A stretch of DNA of 64,000 nucleotides from Nonomuraea jiangxiensis (GTDB lineage Bacteria > Actinomycetota > Actinomycetes > Streptosporangiales > Streptosporangiaceae). The notes under the pieces were generated by a model. That model was not told where the DNA came from and ran no database searches. It worked only from the letters and a program-made list of their open reading frames with translations. This document shows positions 54,238-64,000 of this stretch, piece by piece; the stretch's first letter is position 1, and every line of letters begins with the position of its first letter. The DNA is taken from assembly GCF_900099965.1 (NCBI RefSeq), contig NZ_FNDJ01000008.1, positions 1 through 64,000 of the forward strand. Direction: 5' to 3'. The translations under genes were made by a program, and so were the position numbers.

Positions 54238-55203
54238 TCAGCGATGCCGCTGCCGGTAGTCCTTGGGGTTGAGGCCGTACGTCGCGCGGAAGGCACGGGA
54301 GAAGCCGGTCACGTCGCGAAAGCCCCAGCGGAGGGCCGTGGCGCGGATCGGACGCCCCGCGAGCGCGGGGTCCAAGAGATCACGCCGGCAGCGGTCCAGC
54401 CGCCACGCCCGGATGCGCCCGGCGACGGTGTCCTCCTCGGACTCGAACAACCGGTGCAGGGTGCGGAGGGACATGTGGTGGGCGGCGGCGATTCCCGCCG
54501 GGGAGAGCGCGGGGTCGGCCAGGTGCGCCTGGATGTAGGCGTAGATCCGGAGCAGCATGGACTGCCGTCCGGCCTCCTCGGATATGGTCGTCACCTCATC
54601 GAGCTGGTGCGCCAGGAACGCGGTGATCAGGTCCGTCAGGACGGTGCCGAGCCGGCCCAGATCGGCCTGGCCGTATGACTGCGTGCTCCTGCTCAGGGTG
54701 AGCAGGAAACCCGACAGGAGTGAGCCGATCCCCTCGCGGCCGGAGAACGCGGTGGCCGCCAGCTGCTCCACCTTCCGGTGGGCGATCGGCAGCAGCGTTC
54801 CGGGGAAGGTCAACATCAGCCCGCGCGAGTTCTCCGTGGGGTTCAGACCGGTTTCGAAGTGGAAGGGTCTGGAGGTGTGATACAGCACCAGATCCGACGG
54901 CCGTAGCACAGCACGCCTTCCGTTCTGCTCAATGGCGGAGTGCCCGTATGTGTTGACCAGCAAGTGGAACATCTCCGGGTCGGACTGGCGGATCATCGCC
55001 GCCGTCCGCCGCCCCCTGCAGGCGGAGACCGCCTGCGTGGACAGATGCACGGCACCCAGATCCATGACGTCGACTACCGCGCGGAAGCGGGCACGGTCGT
55101 CACAGGTGGCCCTCACGGGTGCGACCGTTCGCGACACGTGCTCAAGCCAGCGCTCGAAACGCTCCGCCACCGGCAGATCATCGGTGGACATCACTATCGC
55201 CAC
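54238..55203 (-). CDS. AraC-family regulator with N-terminal AraC-binding-like domain
   Basis: The protein has 321 residues from GTG 55203 (GGACAGG upstream); ATG 55191 is an alternative. The N-terminal half matches the AraC_binding_2/FeaR-like domain (LPVAERFERWLEHVSRTVAP, DLVLYHTSRPFHFETG). The C-terminal double HTH has ADPALSPAGIAAAHHMSLRT and ALRWGFRDVTGFSRAFRATY. It probably controls a neighbouring or distant catabolic gene; no obvious target is adjacent. Confidence 0.9.
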   Translation of the reverse strand: MAIVMSTDDLPVAERFERWLEHVSRTVAPVRATCDDRARFRAVVDVMDLGAVHLSTQAVSACRGRRTAAMIRQSDPEMFHLLVNTYGHSAIEQNGRRAVLRPSDLVLYHTSRPFHFETGLNPTENSRGLMLTFPGTLLPIAHRKVEQLAATAFSGREGIGSLLSGFLLTLSRSTQSYGQADLGRLGTVLTDLITAFLAHQLDEVTTISEEAGRQSMLLRIYAYIQAHLADPALSPAGIAAAHHMSLRTLHRLFESEEDTVAGRIRAWRLDRCRRDLLDPALAGRPIRATALRWGFRDVTGFSRAFRATYGLNPKDYRQRHR

Positions 55204-55548
55204 TTACCTGTCCGTCCCTGGACGGGGAGCGGGCTCCGCCCCCGCTTGTGGCCGGGGTAAGGGTGGCACTACCAGGTGCCTCGGCGAGCAGATCCCGTGG
55301 GGTAGCTCTGTTCTATGTGAACGCAGCCAGCGTGTCATGGCGCTCCCCGTGTCTTTGGTGCTTGGGGCGGTCGTTCGCCGGACGCGACAGCCGGGGCTGG
55401 ATGTCGCGGGACATCGATATGCTGCGGCGCACCGCCACAGATTCCTCACAGGTTCGCCATCAGGTGACGAGGAGACGGTGCCTGGTCGGGTCGGCATCGG
55501 ACGCCGTGGCCACCTGCGGCGTCGGCCCTCGTCGCGGGGGCGGGATCG
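55204..55548. other. Gene-free
   Basis: Shared upstream/downstream region of two minus-strand regulators. No gene or clear hairpin was recognised. Confidence 0.4.
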
Positions 55549-58359
55549 TCAGCCGGTCAGCCGGCCGCGAATCCGGTCGGCGTCCGGGTGCCGCAGGTCA
55601 TCCAGGATGGCGATCGCCGCGCGCCAGGCGGCCTGTGCCAATGAGGGCGAACCGGCAGCCTGGTGCGTGTCACCGAGGTGGGTGAGCACATCTGCCTCGT
55701 TGTAGCGATCACCGGCCTGTTGGAACAGGCGAAGGCCGTGTTCGTAGGACTCCACCGCTTCGCCGTACCGTCCCAGGTTGTGGTAGGCGAAGCCGAGGCT
55801 GTCCCGAATGCCGGCTTCCGCGTAGGCGTCTCCCAGCCGCTGGCAGAGCACCAGCGCCTGATCGCAGTGAGAAAGGGCCTCTTCGTACCGGCCGAGGAGC
55901 CCGTGGTTCCAGCCGACCGCGTTGAGCGCCATGGCCTGGCCGCGCCCGTCCTCTCTCTGCCGGAAGAGTTCCAGGCTCAGCGACGCCTGTTCGATGGCGA
56001 GTTCGTACTGCTTCTGGAACTCGTATACCCGTGCCAGCCCGAGCCGGACGACGGCCGCGCCGCCACGGTCCCCGATGCCGTCGTACATGGCGATCGCCTG
56101 CTCGTAGTGGTGGGCCGCCTGTTCCTGGTCGCCCACCATGGTGCATGCCCGGGCGCACAGCCGATGGGACAGGGCCTGACGGACGAGGTCGCCCGCCCGG
56201 GCGGCCTGCTCCAGGACGGTCTCCTGCATCGCGATCTGGTCCTGCAACAGCCCCTGCCGGGTGCAGAACGTCGCCAGCGCCCACGCCAATCGCCAGGCGG
56301 CGACTTCGAAGCCGTCTCCAGCCGTGAGGACCGCCGCCAGTAGCCCCTGGTATTCCGTCACGAACCAGTCGAACGCCTCCGAACGGTCCGGGGATGGGAT
56401 CAGGACCACCCCGGCGCGCGGTGGGTCCAGTGCGATCGGCTCCCGCTGGGGGTCCAGCTTCAACGCCGCCGCACAGGCGAGGTGCACGTAATGGTCCAGC
56501 AGCCGGTGCCGCGCCTCCCGGAGATCGGATTCTGAGTCGAGGACGCGGGCCTGCTCACCAGCATAGGCCCGCAGCAGATCATGGAAGGTGTATCGGCCAG
56601 GTACGTGCTCCACGAGAAGGCTCGCACGGGTGAGCTCGCCCAAGAGCGACTGCGTGGTCCGCAACGGGAGCCCGGCGAGGCTGGCCGCGGCCGTGGCGGA
56701 GATGTCAGGGCCGGGAGCGGTCCCCAGTAACCGGAACAGGCGCGCCGCCGATGCGTCCAGAGCGCCGTACGACCAGGAGAACACGGCGCGCGGGTCACTT
56801 ACCGGGTCGTCCACCGCCAAGGCGTCCAGCCGATCGCGGCCCTCCAGCAGTTCGCGGTGCACCTCGGCGATGGAGAACCGCGGGTGCGCCGCCGCACGCC
56901 CAGCCACGATCGCCAAGGCGAGGGGCAATCGGGCGCAGGCGCCGGCCACGGCCTCCACCGTGTCCTGGTCGCGATCAGCTCGCTCGGCGCCCAGCCGTGC
57001 CGTGAGGAAGTCGACGGCCTCGCCCTCGGTGAACACGTCCAGCATCACCGGCTTCGCGCCATGGGTGGCGAGTAGCCCGTCGAGTTGGCGACGGCTGGTG
57101 ACCACGGCACGGCAGCCGGCCGAACCCGGCAGCAGCGGCCGGACCTGCTCGGCATCCCGTGCGTTGTCGAGGATCACCAGGATGCGCCGATCGACCACGA
57201 TGCTGCGATACAGGGCCATCCGGCCGTCCAGGTCCATCGGGATGTGCCGCGCGGGAACATGCAGCGCTTCCAGAAATCCACGCAGCGCTTCGGCGGGTGA
57301 CACGGGCGTACCGGCCGGGTCGAAGCCGCGCAGGTTCGTGTAGAGCTGGCCGTCAGGAAAGTGGTCGCGGGACTTGTGCGCCCAGTGCAGCGCCAGGGCC
57401 GTCTTGCCGACGCCGGGCGCACCCCAGATCAGGCAGACGTACGGCGACGCGCCATCGCGTGACTTGGGCAGTATGCTGTCGAGCTGCCGGAAATGACTCG
57501 CTCTGCCGACGAACAGGCTCGGGGCGACGGGCAGTTGGGCCGGCTTGATGGCGGTGATCGCCGGTACGGACTCCTCAGACAGACTGGCCCGCCGCTGACG
57601 CGACAACTCGTCACCGGCGCCGCCACCGCGAAGCAATCTTTCGTGCAGCCGCTGCAGTTCGGCCCCGGGCTCCACCCCGAGCTGCTCGATGAGCTGACGT
57701 CGCGTGCGCCGGAACACGTCCAGCGCCTCCGCATGCCGTCCACTCCCATGCAGAGCCATCATCAGCAAGCCCCGCAGCCGCTCACGGAAGGGCTGTGCGA
57801 TCACCAGGCCCTCAAGTTCGGAGACCACATCGGCGTGCCGGTCGAGGGCCAGGTCCAACTCGATGCGCCGCTCCAGGATGGCCAGCCGCCGCTCCTCCAG
57901 GTGATCGGCGACGGTCCGCAGGTGCAGCGAGTCCAGACCGTCCAGCGCCGGGCCGCGCCACAGCCCAAGAGCTTGCCTAAGCAGCACACCGGCCTCCTCC
58001 GGGCGGCCGGAACCAGCCAGCACCTCGGCCTGTGTCACCATGCTGTCCATACGTTGGAGATCAAGCTGCCCGTCGGCCACACTCATCAGGTAGCCTGACC
58101 CCTTCGGCACCAGCGGATCGTCTCCATCGCCCGCCGCACGCAGCAGGCGCCGCAAGCTCGACGCACGGTTCTGCGCCTGGGCCCGCGCGGTCGCCGGCGC
58201 GTGGTCTCCCCACGTCGCCTCGATCAATTGCTGGGTGGACACCACCCGGTTCGCGTTGAGGAGCAGAACCGCCAGCACACAGCGCGTGCGTTCGCCACCC
58301 AGGGCCAGTTCGCCATGGTCCGTTCGTACCTCCACCGGACCCAGCAACCCGTACATCAT
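55549..58359 (-). CDS. AfsR/SARP-type BTAD regulator with NB-ARC ATPase and TPR repeats
   Basis: The protein has 936 residues. An OmpR-type winged helix (GERTRCVLAVLLLNANRVVS) and BTAD domain fill the first 250 residues. The NB-ARC region begins at SLFVGRASHFRQLD with Walker A GAPGVGKTALAL (K319) and Walker B-like ILVILDNARD. The rest is TPR repeats (ALSHCDQALVLCQRLGDAYA, AVESYEHGLRLFQQAGDRYN). Such AfsR-like switches integrate signals and activate secondary metabolism or membrane genes. The next gene is a 968-residue membrane protein in the same direction, upstream by 187 nt. No biosynthetic cluster is visible here. Confidence 0.93.
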   Translation of the reverse strand: MMYGLLGPVEVRTDHGELALGGERTRCVLAVLLLNANRVVSTQQLIEATWGDHAPATARAQAQNRASSLRRLLRAAGDGDDPLVPKGSGYLMSVADGQLDLQRMDSMVTQAEVLAGSGRPEEAGVLLRQALGLWRGPALDGLDSLHLRTVADHLEERRLAILERRIELDLALDRHADVVSELEGLVIAQPFRERLRGLLMMALHGSGRHAEALDVFRRTRRQLIEQLGVEPGAELQRLHERLLRGGGAGDELSRQRRASLSEESVPAITAIKPAQLPVAPSLFVGRASHFRQLDSILPKSRDGASPYVCLIWGAPGVGKTALALHWAHKSRDHFPDGQLYTNLRGFDPAGTPVSPAEALRGFLEALHVPARHIPMDLDGRMALYRSIVVDRRILVILDNARDAEQVRPLLPGSAGCRAVVTSRRQLDGLLATHGAKPVMLDVFTEGEAVDFLTARLGAERADRDQDTVEAVAGACARLPLALAIVAGRAAAHPRFSIAEVHRELLEGRDRLDALAVDDPVSDPRAVFSWSYGALDASAARLFRLLGTAPGPDISATAAASLAGLPLRTTQSLLGELTRASLLVEHVPGRYTFHDLLRAYAGEQARVLDSESDLREARHRLLDHYVHLACAAALKLDPQREPIALDPPRAGVVLIPSPDRSEAFDWFVTEYQGLLAAVLTAGDGFEVAAWRLAWALATFCTRQGLLQDQIAMQETVLEQAARAGDLVRQALSHRLCARACTMVGDQEQAAHHYEQAIAMYDGIGDRGGAAVVRLGLARVYEFQKQYELAIEQASLSLELFRQREDGRGQAMALNAVGWNHGLLGRYEEALSHCDQALVLCQRLGDAYAEAGIRDSLGFAYHNLGRYGEAVESYEHGLRLFQQAGDRYNEADVLTHLGDTHQAAGSPSLAQAAWRAAIAILDDLRHPDADRIRGRLTG

Positions 58360-58546
58360 GGATCACCATTCTCACGGATCCACGGCGTGTACTCGCCCTC
58401 GCTCGGCATCGCCCCGGTAAGTGCCTGCCTCCGTGGCCGTGCAGCCCGAGAAGATTGTCGAAGCCGCCCTCAGCCATCGCCCCATCGCGTTGTGAGCGCG
58501 AGCCAGGAGCCTTGAGTCCTACGGCGACGGGAGCCCACCGCGCTTC

Positions 58547-61453
58547 TCATGGGCTTGGGGTCCTCTCAGTGCTCGGGGTGGGGGCCTGAACCGCCGGTAG
58601 TGGCGTGATGACGTTGTTCACCAGCACTGTCGTGGCGGTCGTCGCGATGGCGATGGCGACTGTGGCCAGCGGGGCGGCCAGGGCTCGGATCGAGCGGATG
58701 TTCCTGATGCGCACCCAGGGCTCCCCGGCCAACGCCATCAGCCGCCACTCCCACCACAGCCCCAGCCCGATGGTGACGACCGCGATGTTGCCCGCTCCCA
58801 CGAGTACGCCTATCAGCGCCTCCTCGGATGTGGGCGGTGGCGTCTCGGCCAGGTTCGGATCCTCGGTCATGGCCATCGCGAGTGTCCTGACATAAAGCGG
58901 TAGCTCGGTAAGAAGGGCCGCGACCAGCAGGGCAAGGCTTTTCGTGATGGGGCCGGCGCCGCGTACCCGGGAATAGAAGTAGCCGAACACCATGCACAGC
59001 GCGGGCAGGGACAGCAGCGTGAATATCCCGCCCACGAACTGCAGTCCGTCTCCCCGCCAGGTTTCGGCCGACTCGGCGACCCGCACCGTCGAGTACGGCA
59101 GCGAGAGCAGCGTGCCCGCCGCCAGCGCCACCAGCCCGTTCTGCCAGGGTGTGCGTCCGGCCAGGGTGGAGAGCGCGAAATCCGAGTCGACAGGACCGGC
59201 GCTCTCGTCGGCTGCGCGTTCCAGCGACGTGCGCTGCTCCTTGAAGGCGGACAGTGACGTTTCCTGCCGTTGCCGTAACAGGTCTGTCAAGGTGGCGCGG
59301 ATGTGGCGTCGCCTGAGCAGGTCCCGGACGAGAATCCGGTGCTCGGCCTGGGAGACCTGCGTGGGCGGGGCCGTACCGGACAGGAGCCAGGCGAGGGCGG
59401 CCCACGCGACGAGAGGCATCACGAGGTGGAACGAGATGTCGCCGGCCAGCGGCCAGTGGAGCACCATGAGGTAGAGCACGGCGGTGTACCAGGCTGTCGC
59501 GGTCGTCAGGGCGGCCGCGGTCCGGCCGATCCGCTGCACGCGGACGATCAGCATCGCGAACGCCAGCAGTATCACGCCGTAGAACAGGCCGCTGACGATG
59601 GTGTTGTCGTAGTCGAAGGAGCCGGTATCGTGCCAGACCCAGGCCCCCAGGATCCATTCCTCCGGCCACATCGCGTACATCAGGACGCCCAGGCTCACTG
59701 GTACGACCGCCACGCACCAGATCCCCGTCCTCGGCGTCCATCCATGGTTCGCTTCGACGCCCCAGCCGAAGGCCAGGGTGGCTCCGGCCACGGCCAGTAA
59801 CAGCTGCCACACGGCAATGCCGGGAGCGATTCCGGTGAGAAGGGCCCGTGCTGCCAGCAGGACGCCGGACCCCAGCACCAGGAACGCCACGGCGGGCAGC
59901 GCCCGCCGCCACCAGGGAACCGCGGCGGCCACGGCGGTGAGGCCCGCCGCGGCGGCCAACCACCAGGCGGCAGCCGCCTGTCCGGACACGACCACCAGCC
60001 CCCAGATCGAGAGCGTCACGCCTGCCATCGCCATCGCCACCGCGCCGGCCACGAGCGGGCTCTTGCTGTTCACCGCCCGCGCGGCCGACAGTAGCGACAG
60101 GAGGGGAAGCCCGACCCCCAGCAGCCCGAAAGCGGTCCAGGACGCCCATTCCGTGAGCTGACTTATCAGGAAGAACACCGCCACCGGTATGGCGAGCAGG
60201 AGCCAGTTCCGCGGGCGGCGCCACCACTGGCCACCGAGTGCGCGAGCCAGGCAGTAGACGACCGCCAGCGAGACCGCCATCCAGGCGGTCGATTCGAGCG
60301 CGCTGCCCGCCCGTCCCAGGAACTCGTAGTCGGCCCGGACGATGGGCTCCTCCTGTGGCGCGTCGTCCCTGCCCTCCTCCATACGCTCGCCGAGCTGCTG
60401 GTCGCCGATGAGGTACTCCGCCACGGCGGCGGTGCGCCCCTCTCTGACGAAGGCCGCCCGGATCGGACGGTCGCCGTCCAGCCGCAGGTAGTGCCGGTCT
60501 TGGGTCAGGGGTGGCGACCCGTGCACGCCCGCGACCATCCAGCCGGCGGCGGAGATGACGATCTCGTGTGCCGACAAGGGAGGTACGCCCTCGTCGGCGG
60601 GGGGCGAAAATTCGATGCCGACGTAGGAGTCGTCACCGCTGTGGTAGTTGCCGTACTCGACGCCGGTGAAGGTCACCACGGCCTGCCCCGAGCCGCGTTC
60701 CACCCTGATGGTCGGTGTGGTGAAAACGGTCGAAAGGACTCTGCTGTTCGCATCAGCCCCGACGGAGCCCAACCTGTTCTCGACGAACGTGGTGGCTGAG
60801 TAACCGGCGGCGCCCGCGCGCAGCGCGGTCACGACCGGGTCGTCATCGGGCAGCCGCAGCTCGTGCGTGACCGTGAGCTGGAAAACCTGCCCGCCGAGGT
60901 CGGGGGTTCGGTCGATGATGGCGAAGTCCGCGTCGGGGTGTCGTCGCCAGGCGCCCGGCCGGGCCTCGGCGAGCACGATCGTCGTGGTGGCGGTGCGCTG
61001 GGGCTTGGACGGCGAAGGCGTGGCCGCGCTGCCGATGACCGTCAGCGTCGCGGTGCCGAGCCGGGAATCTCCGTAACAGAGAACGGTCACCTCGTAGGCA
61101 CCTGCCCTCAACCCTTTGCCGAGTTCGACATCGGCCTGAACGCCGTCTCCGCCGGGCGAGGACTCGTCGAGGGTCGAGGTGTCGGAGAAAGCAGCGGAAC
61201 CGGCGATGGCGCCGCTGTCGGTGTGCGCGCAATGGGCGGTCACCCGTACGCTCTTCGTCCCGACCGGCACGTCCGGAGGGTCGAGTGTGACACGGACCCG
61301 GGCGGGCTCCGCTGAATCGGTGGCGGGCGTCTCCTCGGGTGCCGTGGGAAGCTCGACCGTTGTGATCAGCCACACGCCGCCGAGCAGGATCACGAAGAGG
61401 AGCGCGAGGACTGCGCGGCGACCGGATGCGCGCTCGGGCGGCGTAGGGGCCAT
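58547..61453 (-). CDS. Large multi-pass membrane protein (DUF6185-like)
   Basis: The protein has 968 residues. An N-terminal signal-anchor (AVLALLFVILLGGVWLITTV) precedes an extracytoplasmic beta-rich region of about 330 residues with Cys residues (TAHCAHTD, VTVLCYGDSR). Some 13-15 membrane helices follow, interrupted near residue 700 by a charged cytosolic segment (HRILVRDLLRRRHIRATLTD). The layout agrees with the uncharacterised actinobacterial DUF6185 family, though the match is from memory. There are no transport or enzyme motifs. It sits just before the BTAD regulator on the same strand. Confidence 0.65.
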   Translation of the reverse strand: MAPTPPERASGRRAVLALLFVILLGGVWLITTVELPTAPEETPATDSAEPARVRVTLDPPDVPVGTKSVRVTAHCAHTDSGAIAGSAAFSDTSTLDESSPGGDGVQADVELGKGLRAGAYEVTVLCYGDSRLGTATLTVIGSAATPSPSKPQRTATTTIVLAEARPGAWRRHPDADFAIIDRTPDLGGQVFQLTVTHELRLPDDDPVVTALRAGAAGYSATTFVENRLGSVGADANSRVLSTVFTTPTIRVERGSGQAVVTFTGVEYGNYHSGDDSYVGIEFSPPADEGVPPLSAHEIVISAAGWMVAGVHGSPPLTQDRHYLRLDGDRPIRAAFVREGRTAAVAEYLIGDQQLGERMEEGRDDAPQEEPIVRADYEFLGRAGSALESTAWMAVSLAVVYCLARALGGQWWRRPRNWLLLAIPVAVFFLISQLTEWASWTAFGLLGVGLPLLSLLSAARAVNSKSPLVAGAVAMAMAGVTLSIWGLVVVSGQAAAAWWLAAAAGLTAVAAAVPWWRRALPAVAFLVLGSGVLLAARALLTGIAPGIAVWQLLLAVAGATLAFGWGVEANHGWTPRTGIWCVAVVPVSLGVLMYAMWPEEWILGAWVWHDTGSFDYDNTIVSGLFYGVILLAFAMLIVRVQRIGRTAAALTTATAWYTAVLYLMVLHWPLAGDISFHLVMPLVAWAALAWLLSGTAPPTQVSQAEHRILVRDLLRRRHIRATLTDLLRQRQETSLSAFKEQRTSLERAADESAGPVDSDFALSTLAGRTPWQNGLVALAAGTLLSLPYSTVRVAESAETWRGDGLQFVGGIFTLLSLPALCMVFGYFYSRVRGAGPITKSLALLVAALLTELPLYVRTLAMAMTEDPNLAETPPPTSEEALIGVLVGAGNIAVVTIGLGLWWEWRLMALAGEPWVRIRNIRSIRALAAPLATVAIAIATTATTVLVNNVITPLPAVQAPTPSTERTPSP

Positions 61454-61578
61454 TCCCGAATGGTCAACTCAGCTCCGGACCCGAGCAACCCCGAACGCCT
61501 TGTCAATCTTCCCTCCGCGACAACCTGAGCGCGGCAACGGCCGGCGGATCCCGATTGTCGTACCCCAGCCGGTCGATC

Positions 61579-62952
61579 TCATTTGTCCCGACCTGAGCCG
61601 GGCCATGCGCATGCCGGCGTCCCCTTCGGCGGGATGTTGAAGTTGATCCGGAACATGTTGCCGGGGTCGTAGACGGCCTTGAGCTCGGTCAGGCGGGTGT
61701 GGTCGCCGGGCCGGTAGGCGGTGCGGACGACGGCCGGAGCGATGTCCTCCACACCGGCGAAGTTGAGGTTCATGCCGCCGGTGCTCCAGGGACGCATGTC
61801 CGCCAGCATGCGGTCGCGCCGCTCGCGGCTCCCTGGGGCGGGCGGCGCGCCGGCGAACAGCGAGAAGGCCGCGTCCCGGCCGCCGACGCAGTTGGGAACC
61901 TCGGGCGGGCCGGCGTACGCGCCGCCGAAATGCCGCAGCTCGGCGATGAACGGCGGCTGCGCGTCCGGGCCCGCGTGGGCCACGAGCGTGTCGACCGCCT
62001 TCTTGTCGATCTCGTGCAGGAGCACGTTGCGGTCATAGGCCTCGTACGGGGCGTCGGTGGGCTCGTGGTGGATGGTGCCGACCTCGGCGTAGGGCATGTC
62101 CCGCAGCGTGTCCATCAGAGTGGGGCCGATCTCGCGCAGTGGCCGCACCAGTTCCGCACCGCCTTCGGCGCCGCTGAAGGCGATCCGCACATGGGCGACG
62201 AACCTGCCGCGCAGCGGCGCGGGCACCATGGGCAGGTCGGGGTTCTGGGCCAGGAGCACCGAGGAGGCCATCTCGCGCGGCAGCGAACGGCTCCATTCGG
62301 CGTAGACGTGGAGCACGTCGGAGGTGGCCTCGGCGGGGAAGTACAGGCCGCCGCCGTACAGCCGGGACACCGGGAACAGCTCGATCTCCATGCCGGTGAC
62401 GACGCCGAAGTTGTCCTTGCCGCCGCGAACCGCCCAGAACAGGTCGGGGTCGCTGCCGGGGGTGACCTCGCGCAGACGGCCGTCGGCGGTGACCATCCGC
62501 AGCCGCCGTACGTGATCCGCGGCGAACCCGTAGCGGCGGCCGAGCAGTCCCGCGCCTCCCCCGGTCGTGTAGCCCACCGCGCCCACATTCGGACTGGAAC
62601 CGTTGAGCGGGGCCAGGCCGTGCGCGGCGGCCACGTCCACGACCTGTCGCCACCGCGTACCCGCCTCGACCCAGGCGAACCTGGTTTCCGGGTTCACCTC
62701 GACACCGTTCATCCGCGCGGTGTTGATCAGCACGGCGCCGTCCGCCGCCACCGTCGGGCTGTGGCCACTGGCCAGCACGCCGACGGCCCGGCCCTGCGCC
62801 GCCGCCATCCGCACGGCGGCCACCACGTCCTGCTCGCCGGCCGCGCCGACCACGTACGCGGGCCGCGACTCCACAGCTCGGTTGAGCCCCATCCGTCCGA
62901 CGTCATACTCATGCTCACCGGGTCCGAAGATCTGGCTTGGAGACACGTTCAT
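61579..62952 (-). CDS. FAD-linked oxidase of the berberine-bridge (BBE-like) family
   Basis: The protein has 457 residues from ATG 62952 (ATG 62961 also in frame). The FAD-binding_4 domain has RAVGVLASGHSPT with H64, the residue that usually carries covalent FAD. TTGGGAGLLGRRYGFAADHV and DLFWAVRGGKDNFGVVTGME are family hallmarks. The BBE tail is AVYDPGNMFRINFNI. The second FAD-linking Cys seen in bicovalent members is absent, so mono-covalent attachment is expected. It lacks a clear signal peptide. It could oxidise sugars, alcohols or a natural-product intermediate. Confidence 0.92.
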   Translation of the reverse strand: MNVSPSQIFGPGEHEYDVGRMGLNRAVESRPAYVVGAAGEQDVVAAVRMAAAQGRAVGVLASGHSPTVAADGAVLINTARMNGVEVNPETRFAWVEAGTRWRQVVDVAAAHGLAPLNGSSPNVGAVGYTTGGGAGLLGRRYGFAADHVRRLRMVTADGRLREVTPGSDPDLFWAVRGGKDNFGVVTGMEIELFPVSRLYGGGLYFPAEATSDVLHVYAEWSRSLPREMASSVLLAQNPDLPMVPAPLRGRFVAHVRIAFSGAEGGAELVRPLREIGPTLMDTLRDMPYAEVGTIHHEPTDAPYEAYDRNVLLHEIDKKAVDTLVAHAGPDAQPPFIAELRHFGGAYAGPPEVPNCVGGRDAAFSLFAGAPPAPGSRERRDRMLADMRPWSTGGMNLNFAGVEDIAPAVVRTAYRPGDHTRLTELKAVYDPGNMFRINFNIPPKGTPACAWPGSGRDK

Positions 62953-63310
62953 GCAGGCCATCGTGCCCGTGCAGGAAGTGGCGGTCTTGTACGAATCAGA
63001 CGTCCTGACCAGTGCCGGCGCGGGCCATGCCCGTACGAAGCGCGGCGAAGCTCACCCCTGCCCAGATCATGCGTCGGCAGACGGGATGTCGCCGCAGCAC
63101 AGGGCTGCTCGATCAGACCGTTCCAGCGGAGGAGAGGCGACTGGAGCGGCGGTAGTCACGGGGCGGTTGATGCCCGCATCAATATGTTCGGCCGCTACAC
63201 CTTCACCTCGCTCTTGGCCGGGGCCGGGCTGCACCCCTTGCGGGACCCCACTGCCTCCGCCGACGGCGGATGGACATGCTGGCGCCGCCAGCGGGTTAAA
63301 GTCCTTGTGC
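62953..63310. other. Gene-free divergent region
   Basis: Region between the oxidase and a divergent methyltransferase. Plus-strand frames (MFGRYTFTSLLAGAGLHPLR) are not convincing. Promoters for both genes probably lie here. Confidence 0.4.
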
Positions 63311-64000
63311 GTGGAGGACTTGTTCGGCAGCGCTGCGCCGTACTACGCCAGATACCGTCCCACGTACGGGCAAGCAGTGATCGAGCACTTGGCCAGAGCG
63401 CTCGGCGCGGACAGCCGGGTGCTGGACCTGGGCTGTGGTCCTGGAACGATCGCGATCCCGCTTGCCGGTCGGGTGAAGATGGTGCTCGCCATGGACCCGG
63501 CAGAAGAGATGCTGGCCGAGGGCCGGCGCCTGGCCGCCGACATCCCCAACATTATGTGGATACGAGGCGACTCGACGATGCTGCGCGCGCTGCCGCCGTT
63601 CGACCACGCGGTGATGGGCAGGTCATTTCACTGGATGGACCGCAGGACGGTGCTGGCGGAGCTGGATGAGCTGCTGCCGCCTGGCGGTGTGGTGGCACTG
63701 GTCGGCCCGGCCCGGCTGTCGGGAGAACCATGGCAGCCGAGCGCGCAGCCGTGGCAGCCGGTCGAGCGGAGGGTATGTGAGGACTTCGACCTCGAGATCA
63801 GTGCGGCGGCCAACTGCTACCACGCCACCGAAGAACATCACCACGACATCCTGGCCACCTCACCGTTCAGCGATCTGGAATGCCGCACGTTCAGGCGGCG
63901 GCTGGTGTGGGACGTAGAGGGATTGGTCGGGCTACAGCTCTCCTACTCTTACAGCTCACCCGCCGTACTCGGCGATCGACTGCACGCCTTCGTTGAGGCG
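63311..64000 (+). CDS. SAM-dependent class I methyltransferase, cut by the window end
   Basis: An open frame of 230 codons runs from GTG 63311 to the last base with no stop, so the 3' end lies outside. APYYARYRPTYGQAVIEHLA at the start and VLDLGCGPGTIAIPLAG (motif I) followed by VLAMDPAEEMLAEGRR (motif II) are typical of Methyltransf_11/25 proteins. GRSFHWMDRRTVLAELDELL with PPGGVVALVGP (motif post III) completes the fold. The substrate is unknown. It is divergent from the FAD oxidase. Confidence 0.88.
   Translation, partial: MEDLFGSAAPYYARYRPTYGQAVIEHLARALGADSRVLDLGCGPGTIAIPLAGRVKMVLAMDPAEEMLAEGRRLAADIPNIMWIRGDSTMLRALPPFDHAVMGRSFHWMDRRTVLAELDELLPPGGVVALVGPARLSGEPWQPSAQPWQPVERRVCEDFDLEISAAANCYHATEEHHHDILATSPFSDLECRTFRRRLVWDVEGLVGLQLSYSYSSPAVLGDRLHAFVEA

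Overview
The window is high-GC DNA, and most genes end their codons in G or C. Many genes start with GTG, and several regulators look leaderless. The families present (mycothiol-type DinB protein, small laccase, BTAD/NB-ARC/TPR regulator, ECF42 sigma factor with a DGPF protein, DnaE with an intact PHP site) point to a soil actinobacterium. The style resembles Streptosporangiales such as Nonomuraea. That placement is an inference from gene content; no rRNA or tRNA gene is visible.

Layout. 1-8.1 kb: the 3' end of an IS5-like transposase, a small membrane protein, and a 1956-residue secreted protein (DNRLRE, Ig-like and LamG modules ending in a NucA/NucB-type nuclease domain), followed by an acidic protein that could be its immunity partner. 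8.5-12.6 kb: two divergent regulator/target pairs, SDR/TetR and a metal-sensing ArsR with a P1B-4 metal-export ATPase. 12.6-19.7 kb: LysR, a full-length DnaE, a DUF1772 membrane protein, a Mug glycosylase and a secreted protein. 19.8-23.4 kb: a tightly overlapping ABC-2 exporter / DesK-type kinase / NarL-type regulator operon. 24.3-31.1 kb: three exported redox proteins in a row: a two-domain laccase, a ThuA/discoidin/PQQ-dehydrogenase/PKD/DUF1080 protein, and a cupredoxin with four OmpL47-like repeats. They could form an extracellular chain that oxidises sugars and passes electrons through copper proteins to O2.

31.4-43.7 kb is a degraded accessory zone. It holds two YafY(WYL)/VOC pairs, several pseudogenes (membrane protein, HtrA-like protease with an internal deletion, STM3941-like protein with a frameshift, a gene with a nonsense codon and a frameshift), an intact IS481 element with a 6-bp target duplication, an IS3 remnant, and a poly-serine protein with a possible Cys/His hydrolase domain.

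44-64 kb returns to ordinary genes: a HEAT-repeat protein, a YwqG-like protein, an ArsR-SRPBCC-RibD/DHFR operon behind a near-consensus promoter containing a perfect palindrome, a YciI pseudogene, a carboxylesterase with a small membrane protein and a divergent TetR, a DHFR-YCII-ECF42 operon, an AraC regulator, a large BTAD/NB-ARC/TPR regulator, a 968-residue membrane protein, a flavin oxidase, and a methyltransferase cut by the window end. No CRISPR array, tRNA, rRNA or prophage was seen.
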